Assembly: GCF_026914265.1 (NCBI RefSeq)
Contig: NC_069136.1
Span: forward strand, 49,708,381-49,772,380
Direction of reading: 5' to 3'
Length of the DNA: 64,000 nt
Origin: Mya arenaria
Lineage: Eukaryota; Mollusca; Bivalvia; Myida; Myidae
In this document: piece by piece, positions 12,747 to 25,043 of the stretch
Layout of the letters: the number at the start of each line of letters is the position of its first letter
Position numbering within the stretch: the stretch's first letter is position 1
The notes under the pieces: model-generated
The model's input: only the letters and a program-made list of their open reading frames with translations
Databases searched by the model: none
What the model was told of the DNA's origin: nothing
Made by a program: the position numbers and the translations under genes

Positions 12747-12831
12747 CTTTTGTTTTTTCATCGAAGTTATTTCTCATCACTGCCTGGACGAAAGGACTGA
12801 CACACACGACACAGTCATGGTAACGCTTGTT
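12747..12831 (-). pseudogene. Kelch-like copy B, exon 2
   Basis: This is an 85-bp exon between acceptor TTAACAG and donor AAAAG|GTAGAC. It encodes NKRYHDCVVCVSPFVQAVMR and NNFDEKTK, ending in phase 1. HDCVVCVSPFVQAVM corresponds to the H-D-V-x-L core and second helix of a BTB domain. No lesion lies in this exon. Confidence 0.75.
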
Positions 12832-13408
12832 CTGTTAAAATGGAATCAAGCCATCACTGGTGATTATCAGTAAAAACGTATAGGAGAGAACAATGTGCAT
12901 TTGAGATCATTGTTGGATATATTTAATTTGAAGTGTCTTTTATTTCTGAATTTGACATGGTTGAAATTAAGCGTAACTGTTTTTATCGTAGCTATCTTAT
13001 GGATTGCTCAATGTTATTTACTTATTTCATAGACTCATAGTACTGATCGGTATCTAACTATGATTATTTTCCAGTTTACATTGTTAAATGGTTTTCCGCC
13101 TGTTTTGCAGTTCATGTCAACAAAATGTCAACATTAACAATATAAATGGTGCATTTTTATGATTACATTTTATACTAGTTAAATTTAAAAGTTAAACGCT
13201 TAATTATTGAGTTGTTATCTTTTCAGTCAAATATCAATTATGTTTTATTGAGTGTGCACCGATCTTATTGTAGCCACGAGTAAATATGTCATCTTTCGGT
13301 GTCAATATCATATACATATTCCAGTATTGATTGAGACCTATTTTAAACGTAAATTTATTAATTTCCTCCAGAGTACTTTTTTTAAATCAAGAATCAATTC
13401 CGCATTAC

Positions 13409-13519
13409 CCAGTTTCCTTGTTTCACTTTGAAGTTACAAATTTCACTTTGTTCCTTCAATTGCTGCCATAGCAACGCTTCGGTTGACACAGATTCATATA
13501 TCTCCTCATCAAAGTCCAT
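13409..13519 (-). pseudogene. Kelch-like copy B, exon 1
   Basis: The exon is 37 codons beginning ATGGACTTTGATGAG (MDFDEEIYESVSTEALLWQQ) and ending KVKQGNW before donor GTAATG. An acceptor (CTTGTAG) sits two bases before the ATG, and a conserved upstream donor at 13742 marks a predicted 5' noncoding exon. Confidence 0.75.
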
Positions 13520-14261
13520 GTCTACAAGGAAAGATATATACAAATTTGTATGCAATGGATCGTTTAATATAGACCTTATAAATATCTCAATAATATTATG
13601 AATGGTTATACTTTAAATACATATACAAATGAATTAGGTTGAACAATCAATTCTTAGTACAAACAACAATAAGCAATCGTATCTTCATAGTGTATTTAAG
13701 GTCGAACACAAAATAAAGATATGTTTCATTCACGGAAATACCTTTACTTTCGATTATTATTTTCAGAAAATAAGTATTAATAAGGACACAATTGTACTTG
13801 TTTTAGTCTCTATGGGTCACATGTATTAAACTAAATACATGAACGCATGACATTGTGCGTCGTCTGCTACCAATCGCATTCTTGTATAAGGGGGTCTTAA
13901 CTAACAAATCTGCAAAATCATGTTCTTTACAACACATGCAACGTTAAGGAATGGTATTCAAAATCGGTCTTTTTTGGATCTTAGAACGGTGTGACTAATC
14001 AGATTAATTGGTATAAATAATGGACCTATTAAGTCAATGATGAATGAAAACAAGATCCACTAAAGTCGTATATTGAATAACATTCAAGATTTTGGAAACA
14101 GTTAAGGCAAAAGTCTTCTAGGATTTAGAGGAATTGAAAGGGAAGAAAAGTAACAACGACCATGAAATACATAATCTATAACAATAGAAATGTGCATACA
14201 GGTGAAGGGTCAAGATTCGACTTCTAAAGTGAAAGTTATACCAGTATATATATGAAGATCT

Positions 14262-14395
14262 ACAGAAACAAGTCAAGTAGTCGAAAGATTAACGTAAACC
14301 CTGTTGAATGGAACAGTGTCAACGCCATAGACATAGAACACGAAAACAAAAGATCACAAACCATAAACATGGAACAAAAACACAAAACTCCTCAA
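14262..14395 (-). repeat. Interspersed repeat family R1, copy 2
   Basis: It begins CTACAGAAACAAGTCAAG and carries the same landmarks as 6675-6850, ending near CACAAAACTCCTC. It lies in the 5' flank of copy B. Confidence 0.6.
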
Positions 14396-15386
14396 AACCT
14401 TGAATATCCTAACATGTTGCGTGTATGAATAAAATCGGTAATTGAAGCACATAACATGAACAGACTATATAAACTGTCTACTAATTTCAATAACTCAATA
14501 GCATCATATACTCGTATTTGGTATTAATCAAATTGTCATTAAGGTTAGGTTGCTGGGTTTAGGTAAACTTTCAAATACATGTTGGAACAATCAATATGAC
14601 CATATAAATATGGCCCAATTATTAGAATAATTCAAAAGATAATTATTTTTTTAAATACGGCATGGCCATAAACATATGTTTTATTTCTTTAAACGCTTGT
14701 GTAACCATTTTCCACACCCGGCATTCAATCATTTGCATTGTATCTCTGCAATGAATTCCAAGCGAAATGTTTGCTGAAATGACTGTACATCTGTTTTCAT
14801 TTGATTTTGGATCATGTCGTTTTCTGACAAATCATGAGTAAACATTAAATGGAAGATGGTAAAACAGATTTGGACATCACTTCACACTAGCTTATAAACA
14901 TTTCTTCATTATTCAATAGGAGTGATATCCATCTAGCTCAATAGCTTATAACTCAAGAATATAAATTACGTTTAAGCCATTCAAACAATAGTTAACACAG
15001 TGACATAACTATTGACTCTTATAAAATGAATACGCCGAACTACAATCAATCAACAACGCAGTCCAAAGGACGGCTATATCCCCCGCCGTTGTTTTTTTTT
15101 AAATATTTTGTTTTTCTCGCAACCTGACTGGTACGTCAAATCTGACAAAAATTGGACACAACCACTGGTCAAGAGTGGGAATATAGGAAATACAAGTTGT
15201 TTGATCGGTAACCTAAATATTCTTGGATATTTTAACATATTATAAAGGGATATTTGTAAGTTATTCATATTGTGTGAAGTGTAGGTAAGATCAATGTCCA
15301 GGTTATTTTTGCTAAAAAAAAGAAGGAAAATGAGTCCATGATTTATAACATCGATGAAATAGCAAGCCCTAAGTATTTTCGATAAA

Positions 15387-15390
<4 letters not shown>

Positions 15391-15468
<78 letters not shown>
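15391..15468. repeat. (AT)n microsatellite
   Basis: About 39 uninterrupted TA dinucleotides lie inside the 15070-16582 element. The 135-codon minus-strand frame with a poly-(Ile-Tyr) stretch here is an artefact of the repeat. Confidence 0.97.
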
Positions 15469-15470
<2 letters not shown>

Positions 15471-15844
15471 GGTGATGTCATAACATTGTTTTACTGCTTT
15501 TGAAGAGAAACACATGTTATAAATATATTATCACATTTGTGTCCATTGTTGTTGTTTTTTAAATATCAACTTGTTGCACATAATGATAATGCTTGGTAGA
15601 GTGCGCTAAGTATCAATCTGTGCAACTTGTTTAACACTTTCATTTAACATTTATGTCTTATCTTCTATTTAGCATTGTCATAATATGGACCCGAAACTTC
15701 ATAATGGATTACTTTCACAAATTGCAATTGGTTCGAGTTCTTGGATCAAATTCAGTTATTGTTGCTGAAAGTACATGAACTGTATAAGGTCAATAAATCC
15801 AGTAAGAATTGACATGACTACACTGCTAAATGTAAAAAGCCCGG

Positions 15845-16475
15845 ACACAAACATGTGTACTATGACCTTTAAATGTCAGATATGACCTTGACCTTTAAGG
15901 TATTGACCAGGGTCAAGATCACTGAACACCTTCTCAATAAGGACAGCATTTGTACCACTTAATATGGTAATCCATCAATGAATAAGTAAGTTATAGCGCG
16001 GACATGAGCATGTGTATTCTGACCTTTAAATGTCTCATGTGACCTGACCTTTGAGGTATGGACCCGGGTTAAGGTCACTGCACATCGTCTCAACGAGTAC
16101 AACATTTGTACTAAATAATAAATTAATCCATCGAAGCATAAGTAAGTTATAGCGCGGACACGAGCATGTGTACTCTGACCTTTAAATGTCTCGTGTGACC
16201 TTGACCTTTGAGGTATGGACCCGGGTCAAGGTCACTGCACATCGTTTCAATAAGGACAACATTTGTACCAAATAATATGGTAATGCATCAATGCATAAGT
16301 AAGTTATAGCGCGGACACGAGCATGTGTACTCTGACCTTTAAATGTCTCATGTGACCTTGACCTTTGAAGTATGGACCCGTGTCATAGTAATTGCACATC
16401 GTCTCAATGAGGACAACATTTGAACTAAGTAAAATGGTAATCTATCAAAGCATATGTAAGTTATAACCCGGACAC
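15845..16475 (+). repeat. Tandem array, about 158-bp unit, four copies
   Basis: The segment TGTGTACTCTGACCTTTAAA recurs near 15853, 16010, 16168 and 16326. It is followed each time by GTGACCTTGACCTTTGAGGT, a GGTCAAGGTCACTGCAC block and AAGTAAGTTATAGCGCGGAC. The first and last units are the most diverged. Each unit contains the palindromic pair GACCCGGGTC. Confidence 0.9.
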
Positions 16476-16584
16476 GAAATGTTACAGCCAGACGGACATA
16501 CGGACGGACAGACAGATAGACAGACGGACGGACGAAGGGCATTCCTATAATCCCCTTCCAACTCCGTGGCGGGGGATTTATTAG

Positions 16585-17050
16585 TAACAGCATGAAAGTA
16601 GCAAAAAAACATTAACGTTAACTCGACTTATAACACAAAATAGTACAAAGAGATACAAATAATAGAATCATACCTCAAGCCTAGATACACTTAAAATATC
16701 AGAATTAACAGATAATTGATGCCTGGGAAAGACTCATATTCCGACTAATATGTTCACACAGTGTTTACACAATACAAATGTTTCATCAGTGTATAAACTG
16801 GCTTACGAGTCTGAACGTACCTTTCGTCAGAGGGTTTATGATCAACTTGGATAGATAAAGTTATATTCATGATAAAAAGGTCATGACTATCGCTTTTACC
16901 CAGTTTACTTAACAATTATTAAACTTTAAAGGGATATAGCAAAAATAATGAACACATAGGTGCACTTGCCCTAAAGAGCTGGTTTCATTACTTTGATTTA
17001 CTTAATCAAAAAAATCAGGCTCCATTGGTTAGCATTAAAAACTATCCTGG
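16585..17050. other. Spacer without recognisable genes
   Basis: AT-rich sequence with no open frame, repeat or structural RNA that could be recognised. Confidence 0.5.
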
Positions 17051-17053
17051 GGA

Positions 17054-17183
17054 CTTTAATTACATTAAATGTCTTTGACAAACATTGTCCATTATGTAGT
17101 GATGGGCTGTTGATTGCCCTTTAATTACATTAAATGTCTTTGACAAACATTGTCCATTATGTAGTGATGGGCCGTTGATTGCC
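17054..17183 (+). repeat. 65-bp tandem duplication across a transposon end
   Basis: Two adjacent 65-bp units (17054-17118 and 17119-17183) differ by about one base. Each holds CTTTAATTACATTAAATGTC, the target sequence CCATTATG and the first 22 bases of the hAT-like element that starts at 17162. Confidence 0.95.
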
Positions 17184-18103
17184 GATAATCGATTATATCT
17201 GCAGACATTCGTAACTCGGTGATCGGCGATCTCATCGTTCCATAATCGAAAAATCGAATCAAAATGTTTAAATCTACTAAATTTCCAACTTTTTATAGCG
17301 CAGTTACTTAGAGCTAAGAGAAGTTGCCGATACTTTGAGTTTTAACAGTACTTTAGTGGGGTTTTTTTGCGTTCAAATCGCTTTATGATGGCAGACAGCG
17401 ACTCTGATTTCAAAATATTTGATTACCCTGGTGATCGGTCGTCCTAGATTCGTATGAAACTATGCTTGATCGACCCTAGCTGTGCTCGCATATTGAAACA
17501 AACGTCAAAATCCGTCGATGTAAACACAGGAAATATATGAAGAATGAAAATATTGCCGTCTATTTCAGAAAATACGTGAGAAAAGGTTTGCTATTTTAAT
17601 TTCCAATAACTTTTTAATAGCTAATGCCATCCAAAACCAATGTGTTATGTCTCTTTTTTCAATTTAATTTTCAAAACTGGATAAAGTCATTGACAAATGA
17701 CGAAACATATGTATTATACAAGATAAGACATGGTTGAACATCGCTTTTGGTTGCCTCGGGCCATTATTCTTCACACTGGGGTAATTATCAACCAAAAGCC
17801 ATGGTCAACCATGTACCATTTTATAAATAACAGTAAATTTAAGACCTCACCTTAAAATGTTCCCTTACTTCATAAACCTTAGAATATTTATATTTAAATT
17901 ATTTTTGTAATTATTCAAGGTGCCAGAAATAATACCTGTTTTTTGACTGAAGCATATGAAATGAAATATACATGAAAACTAAGGTCCTTATTGATATATA
18001 TCAGAAAATGATGCTTTTGTGATAATGTCCGACTACAGCCGATTACTCGATCAGAGTCTCCGATTAATCAATTTTAAAAATCCAAGCCGATTACCCATCA
18101 CTA
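17162..18103. mobile_element. Non-autonomous hAT-like transposon with 8-bp target duplication
   Basis: The left end TAGTGATGGGCCGTTGATT and the right end (reverse complement TAGTGATGGGTAATCGG) form terminal inverted repeats. The element is flanked by the identical 8-mer CCATTATG at 17154-17161 and 18104-18111. An 8-bp target duplication and a T/CAGTG-type terminus are diagnostic of the hAT superfamily. The 942-bp interior has no transposase frame. It contains a strong internal hairpin at 17729-17814 (ACATGGTTGAACATCGC arms). Confidence 0.88.
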
Positions 18104-18111
18104 CCATTATG

Positions 18112-19298
18112 GTATGTGTAATTAATGGCAGGCCCCATTTCGCAGTAATCAAGTGGTACCCGTTATATATAAGTAATGTATGTCTAAAGTTCAGATGAAA
18201 ACACATACATGACTCAAGAGTAACATTAAAATCAAATGTGCCTGCTTAAAAGAATTAAAACACTGAAAGTCCTAAGAAACTGGGGGAGTGGTATAGTGGG
18301 TGACGAGACTGACTTTAATGACACAAAGCATTGAAAGGTAACTGCGAGATGAGTTTAAAATCAAATTGAACATACCATCACTTTGGTGTTAGAATTGTTG
18401 ATGTTTGATATATGCAAGAAAGTGTGTTTCAATGTAAAATTAGTGTGATTGTATAGTTTAAAGATGTTGTAGAGGTGATTGGTCTGTAAATTTTGCAAAC
18501 ACATGATATGAAAACAATAATACAATATGGAAAAAGTTGTTACAACATACATTAACTTTAAAATATTGTATACATTATCCATTTGTACAAATAAACAACC
18601 TTGCTATCCATGTTATTCACTCCTCGATTTGCATAAAATGGATTGTTAGTGCATATCACATGCATCTCGATATCATCTCGTCAATGCTTAATGTCATAAC
18701 AGTCTCGACAACTATACTATTCACCCAGTCTACAACATTTCTTGTGCTTTGATTTTTGGAGAATCTCAGGACAATTATTTGATAAAATGTTTTACTCTTT
18801 GATATCATAATTGTAAACAAAATACCAAAATGTTAATGAAATAATCGAGTCGGAGGCCGGGTTCGAAACGGTGTCGCCAAAATTGCAGACTAGTGTTAAA
18901 TGGAAAAATACGAAAAAAACTGCGAAAAAAAAATAATTGTATACAATGTGGTAGTTCAAATAGTAAGTTTCAATGCATTGTACACATCGATACCAAGTTT
19001 ATGTCAGTTTTCGACAACTTTCTTTTTTTTTTCGCTATTTCATCATACGGAGTACAGCCCCTTTAACGTAACGCACGAATCATGCTTTGCTTTTTCTAAT
19101 AAATAGGCAATTCTGTAATAAAGCCGGTATTTACTTCATTTACAGCTTGTAATAAGATATATATCAGGGTAAATGCCCAATTTTTATTTCAAATAGATAG
19201 CATCACGTTTCGAACATTACAGCCTGTCAATCCTTATAGCTAAAATAGCCGCATGGCAGAACACGGATAACGATACGGTAAATATACTTTCACTAACA
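18112..19298. other. Spacer without recognisable genes
   Basis: AT-rich sequence with short spurious frames only. GGTTCGAAAC at about 18859 looks like a tRNA B box but has no cloverleaf around it. Confidence 0.45.
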
Positions 19299-19376
19299 AA
19301 AATAGCGAATCTATCTGTGAAGGGACTGACTTCATCATTGTATTCGAGATTGATGTCGATATTTTCCATTTTTCAT
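19299..19376 (-). pseudogene. Kelch-like relic (fragment of exon 3)
   Basis: The minus strand reads MENIDINLEYNDEVSPFTDR and then FAIF. This matches the propeller segment of copy B (MENIDINLDYNDEVTPFKDG) and of D almost residue for residue. Homology fades within about 30 codons on either side. The flanks resemble sequence downstream of copies D and E (for example CATTACAGCCTGTCA against CATTACAGTCTGTCA), so this is the remnant of an additional gene copy. Confidence 0.75.
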
Positions 19377-20259
19377 ATTGTCGTCGGAAAATATATAATT
19401 TTAGGAAATATAATTGCTTTGCTCGATAGCACGTTTAGCAAACAACGCTTTTTCGTTAAGCGTTCCTAGAAATACCTCGGCCGTTCAACCATTTCAAGGG
19501 CGGATCAAGGAACTGACGTAAGAGAGGGTGAAACTTAGGGGCACAGACTTTTGGCATTCGCATCTACCTCAGAGTCGGAATTCAATTGCTTTAAAATGTT
19601 GGAAGGAGATTTGGGGGTACTCCCCCTTAACAATTGTCCCAAATGGTGCATTTTGAGTGTGTTTTATTTATTTGTTTGTCCGATATTGACAGCAAAAAGG
19701 AGATTTGGACGATTTTAGGTGCGGAACGCTGCTGCCCCCCTCCCCTGAATCCGCTAGCACTTTTGTTTCTCTGACAATCTCTCTTCAAATCATTTGTATT
19801 TGTACTCTTTACCGCATTCATTACAAACTTACATTTTACTTTTACATCAAAATAGTCGTATTAATTTCGAATTACAATGAATAGAATGTATTTGTTGAAT
19901 ATAGTCACAAGTTGCATGAAGTTCCTCCTCTAAACCTTTTCTTGCTTTGAAAGGACCCCCGCCCCCATTTTCAATAGTTTTGTTCCTATTTCCACGATTC
20001 CACAGGTATCATGATGTTTTTACCATTCAACCACATTTTAATCACCTTGTCAGTTTGATAAGCCATTGGTTTGAACATTCAGCTCAACTCTTGGAAGATC
20101 ACTGGAACACAAAGCCTGTTCTGGCCGGATTGAAGTTTTACGAAGCTTCGTAGAAAAATTTTATACATGTCGTCGGTGCTATGACTGAATAGCTGAGAAT
20201 TACATCAGCAGGCCTAGTATGTTTGTTTGAAGCAATTTGGTCAGTTTATTGATGTTATT

Positions 20260-22720
20260 TGATTTTGTATTTCTCCGTTGGCTCTGTCACTTCAATGACG
20301 AGGCAAGACAACCGTGTTCAACGCAGATAATAATGTAGGTTTGTTCATTTGCCACTAATGGAAAATAATGAGGACTTTAACCCTCCTTCTTTACCGCTTA
20401 AATTTGAACTGGAAACCTGAATACCATTTTTAAAAGGATTACCATGTATTGGTTTTTAAACATTGGCTTTTTCGTGCCAGCTTTTATATAACCAAAATCC
20501 ATTCACGACAAAGGCGTTGCAGCATTAAAGAAGCCCCAACATAGTAGGGTTCGTAAGAACGTTATATTTAAGAAGTGCGTTGGAGCTTTTTCTGGCATAA
20601 TTGAAACATTTATTTTGGGTCTTGAATGCCTATTTTGAAACTAGTACTCTCAAATGAAGAATCAATAAAACAAATATAAATATAACTTTTAACAAAGAAA
20701 GAGAAATGGAAAATGACAATACCGCTATCATTTGAGTCTATTTAAATTAGGACTGATTATCCCATGTTTATAAAATTATATACATGTATATCATTGCACG
20801 CAATCTACATTCATTCAGTCCATGCTAAAATAACACGACAATAATGGGAGAACAACTTAATATTTCATTTCTGACCTTTTAAATGATCTTATTGTCGTCT
20901 TTTAAGTAAAAGCGTAAAATAATTACCAAAGCGCCCAGTAAACACAGTTTATTTTTAATGTTATACTTCTTGAAATATTGCTGTTGTATCGCTTAACAGC
21001 CTTACAAACTCATACAAAAATAACTTCAGTCCAGTGATGTATGAATACAATGTACAATATAGTGACTGTTTTCGCTGATAGATATTATTTTCAAGGGATA
21101 TTTAAGTGGTTTTGATGAATACTTGCTTTTTCGCCGTTTTACAGGTTTGTTCTTTAAAGTTTAATGTTTGTTTTACACCACATTCGAAATGTTTTTGTAA
21201 CACAGAAACCACTGTCACAGTCCATATGCATTATGTAAATTATCATAAAATCAAATTCATATATACATAAATCCAACAGTTAAAATAATGTAAAACAATT
21301 ATGGAAACTACAGGTACACGTCAAGAAGCTTTACATTTAACAAAAATCATGTTCATTAGCACAAGGGTCAAGGCAAAACAAACCCAAAACAAGAGACAAT
21401 TCCTCAACACAAAATACATGAACAACTTACCAACTATCGTCCATGGTTAAGGTTTATGTCACCGCATTCGCACAGTCAGTGAAATTAGGTCAGAATACAC
21501 TGTAGGTTCAAACTAATCATTTAGGTTTGTAAGAAACTAACAGGCTAACGTCAGGGAAAACACATAAATATTTACATAACAATTATGAAAAAACATGAAA
21601 GGTAACGTTTACATAGCATTAACATAACACGTCACGTGATAACTGTTTAACACAAGTAGCACAAGTGTTGCTCGTTCAAAACTTTCTTTCTGAAAGCACT
21701 CCCACAAAAGTGGCCTTCTCCATGTCTTTATATTTGACTGAATATTCTTATTTTTACACTCGCAAAACCCCAATAATCAAGTTTTGACCATTTAACTACA
21801 TTTAAATCACATTGTCAGTACGTTTAGCAATAAGTTAAAACATTCTACTCAACTCTTGGAAGGTCACATGTAGACGAAACTTACACTCGTTTTGACTACC
21901 AAGGCCCGATTGAGGTTTTGCCGAAGAATATAAGCCAACATATATTTTGGTATTTGTCATCGGCGTAATTTTCTAAATGGTTGAGGAGATCGTATTCCGG
22001 CCCAGTGTGATTGTTTAAAGCAAGTTGATGTGATTTGTGTTGTTTTTCTTCGACGGTTCTATCTCTTACATTTTATACAAGTTTGTGTAACATAATATTT
22101 TGATAATAATACAATAATACCTGTTTTATGTATGATCTCTGAGATCCAGAGTGGTTTAATCGATGCTTCTTTAAAACGTGTTGGATAGACTTCGTGTTTA
22201 CAGTCTGCATCAGAACCATGTCATTTATGGTGCAAAATGTATCAAAGTTAATTAATAATTGCCGGCGTTGATCATTTAACAACTAATATAACGTCATACA
22301 AACTAATAACAAAAAATATTGACCGGCTTAAAACCAACAGAACATGTATGGGACATACTCAAAACGCGTCCCTCTCCATACACAGAAAGACAAAGGAATA
22401 CCTAGTACAGACACGTATTGAGAATCGTGCAAGAATCCACATTCACAAATCAGTTGGTTTAGCACATTCAGAACTAGATGCCGAAATGAAAGCTCGTGGT
22501 GGATATCCTCGGTATTTACATATGCTCGTGTTTGTTTACACTGTATTCATTCAATTCGTGCAGTGATCTTCACATTTTAATGGCTTGAATGTTATTTATT
22601 GTTACTTGCTATTTAATATTATACACTTGTTTAGTAGTGTAATGTTTCAAACAGTATGAACTGATATCCTTTTCATTTTGTGGCTTATTTGTTTTTTTAG
22701 GAATGACATCCGATTAGTCA
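20260..22720. repeat. Duplicated spacer segment, copy 1
   Basis: It aligns along its length and in the same order with 28840-31010. Shared landmarks include GTAGGTTTGTTCA, CACTAATGGAAAA, TTAGGACTGATTATCCCATG, the CACAGTCAGTGAAATT block, and TATGGGACA(T/C)ACTCAAAA near the end. It lies directly downstream of copy C. Confidence 0.75.
22325..22560 (+). pseudogene. Tc1/mariner-type transposase fragment
   Basis: The plus frame starting near 22325 reads GLKPTEHVWDILKTRPSPYT. This matches the C-terminal L-N-P-x-E-x-x-W-D-x-L-K motif of Tc1-like DDE transposases, where the E is the third catalytic acid. The frame is broken by several stops downstream. A related fragment lies at 30590-30770. Confidence 0.6.
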
Positions 22721-24533
22721 TAAATGTTATAATAATCATCATCCCTATCGAACACGTTTCTTAGGTAATTGTAATCATCGTCGTGATCATAGCAATCATC
22801 ATTGTAATCATAGTTATCATCGTAATCATAGTTATAATCGTCATGGTCGTTCCAGTCGCTAGGTACACCTAGCTGGGTGTATCTACGAGCGTTTACAGTG
22901 AATAAATTGGCTCTACACTCTTCGGCTTTGATTCGATCACAGTGTGGACACTTCACATTGCATTTCAGCTTGTACCGTGGAATCTCTATTTCTTGAATAT
23001 TTCGAATGATAGAATCATCTACATTGTCGTCGGGGAGAGGAATCTGCTTCCATTTTGCATCGTTCGCACTTACCTTTCCCAATTCATCCGATGTATACTC
23101 CATCAGCTTGAAGAAATCAGAGCGTTCGTGAGATCTCCTTTTTATTCGATAACGAACCCATTTGTTCCTAACAACAACAAGAGTACTTAAATCAGTTTTT
23201 TCATACGGGTAGGTTTCATAAACTGAAAATATTCTTTCATTTCGAAGACCTGTTTGTGATTGTATAAAACGAATTTTCTTTTGGTCACAGATAACGAAAC
23301 CATCTTTAAATGGACTCACTTCATCATGGCATTTAAGCTCTATATCGAGAATTTTCATTTTGCAGGAATGTTGGTCGTATATGCAAAAAAACTTCTGAAC
23401 TTTGGAAAAAAGCGCTATTAATTTGGCATCATTTACAACAAGTCTTACTTCAAAATCTATATTCATTGACAGAAGTGGCGTTAAAATTGTTTCGTTACTA
23501 CTTCCGCTGATTACCCCCCAAAAGGATCGTCGGTCTTTGAGTCAGCATTCTAGAAGCATTAGTCATATTTGTAGGACTTCTTGACGTCGACATTCGATGG
23601 GTTCGTTGTGCCTTATGACTAAGGCCTTGTACTCTTTCCTTTTTCTTTATTAGGACCGGATATTTTGAGACTACATAACAGACTTTGTCGGATATGTAAA
23701 TATTAACAAGTTTCCCTATTTTTTGATCATGTGAAGTGATAAGACTTACTAAATTGTAAGTTAACTCGTCAAGATCTAAACAATCATGAAGGCGAATAAA
23801 ACATTTCTCTGATATCTTCTCCACCACGCAAAGAGTGGATTTCGCGTAGGTGAATGTAAAGGCTCTTTCTAAGTGATTGCAAGTGCTTTTAATCCTAAAC
23901 CATCTTTCCTGGGCTAGGTCAAAAACCCAGAAAAACCATGATCAAGGTCGTTCTGAGTGATCAATACATTTTGCATTTTTGCCACAGTTTCAGTTTCCGT
24001 CTCATATAGATTTTGTAAGTCTTCAAAGTGTTTATCCCCTTTTGCTTTTTCAATCAAACCAACAGTTACTTCCGAGAGTTCTATGCCTGCAATTATTTTG
24101 TCTAGCTTTGGTTTCCTCTGTTCAGGGGAGTGCTCTACCCACCTAATCATAAATTCAAACCTGACATCTGCGTTAACATATGACAATGTTGCATCTGAGA
24201 ACATGTTTTCAAGCGTGTCAGCCGTGATTGTCAGTAACTGATTGCCGCCTAACAATTCTGGCAAATGTTGCCTGATGTATTTTGTCAATGCAAGCATTTT
24301 AAAATCAAAGATACTGCTGAGATGGAGTAGATTTTCTATGTTTTCTTCATCCATCTTGGTATCCTTTCTGATCCAGTTTACACAGAACGCCTTCAGATTT
24401 GGTATCAACAAAAATTCGGCCAGGTGCATCACGGCGGATACATTGTCTATGGTCAACATGGGAAATTGCCCGTAGAAGAACATCATTACCATGTCGATGG
24501 ACTCTGGAGAGCCTAGTTTCAATTCTACAAAAC
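22714..24533 (-). pseudogene. Kelch-like copy C, exon 3 (two frameshifts)
   Basis: After acceptor TTTTTTCAG it encodes the rest of BTB (VELKLGSPESIDMVMMFFYG), a complete BACK domain, and LQNLYETETETVAKMQNVLI. Reading breaks near 23930 at a GGTTTTTC run, where E reads HFWVFDLAKERW. It continues in a second frame (FWVFDLAQERWFRIKS to LGGNQRK) and breaks again at a run of six G near 23515, where E has five. The third frame (22714-23466) is open and ends with KCNVKCPHC and an unusual tail of about 45 residues made largely of Asp, Tyr and Asn. Repairing two short indels would restore one frame, so this is either a young pseudogene or contains sequencing errors at homopolymers. Confidence 0.85.
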
Positions 24534-24958
24534 CTGAAAAAAGTTGTCGTATATGACCTTATAAGTGACACACAATTTAAGTAAACTAATAGTTTTCTAT
24601 ACCAGATACTGGGACTGTCCTTTTAGGCTTATATGCTCACGTCATTCATGTTTTATTTCATAATCAGTACACTAGTTTGGTATTTAAAAAGGAAACTAAA
24701 TTATTCAAAACTTTGAAGCGTTCAGTTATTTATAATTAAATAAATTAGGCAATTTATAAAACTGAAACATTTTAATGGCCTGATTTTCAAATAGTCATTT
24801 TTAAGTTAAGTTCGCCATTTATAATGTAAGACGAAAACAGATTCAGTTGTGTGACTTTTTTCCTTTAATGTGTCCCTTTTTCATATAAATTTAAAAAAAA
24901 ATTATTCCTGATCATAATCTGAATGAATCTGATAACAGTTATGCGAATGTTAGCCTAC

Positions 24959-25043
24959 CTTTGGCTTTTTCATTGAAGTTATTCCTCATCATTGCCTGGA
25001 TGAATGGACTGACACACAAAACACAGTCATGGTAACGCTTGGT
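24959..25043 (-). CDS. Kelch-like copy C, exon 2
   Basis: This 85-bp exon, between TTTAAACAG and AAAG|GTAGGC, encodes TKRYHDCVLCVSPFIQAMMR and NNFNEKAK. Frame and splice sites are intact. Confidence 0.75.

Larger units (their letters stand above)
15070..16582. mobile_element. Non-autonomous element with internal tandem repeats
   Basis: The ends are mutually inverted: GGCTATATCCCCCGCCG on the left and CGGGGGATTTATTAG-type on the right (CCGTGGCGGGGGAT). Between them are an (AT)n tract (15391-15468), a roughly 158-bp tandem array and a GACGGACGGACAGACAG-type run next to the right end. This architecture of inverted ends around central 150-160-bp repeats is known from bivalve satellite-carrying mobile elements. 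The specific family is not assigned. Confidence 0.6.

Noticed and set aside
15074-15481. 135-codon minus-strand open frame with poly-(Ile-Tyr)
   Set aside because: Created by the (AT)n microsatellite; no domain and no start or splice context.
18841-18880. Possible tRNA or SINE B box (GGTTCGAAAC)
   Set aside because: No A box, acceptor stem or cloverleaf could be drawn around it.
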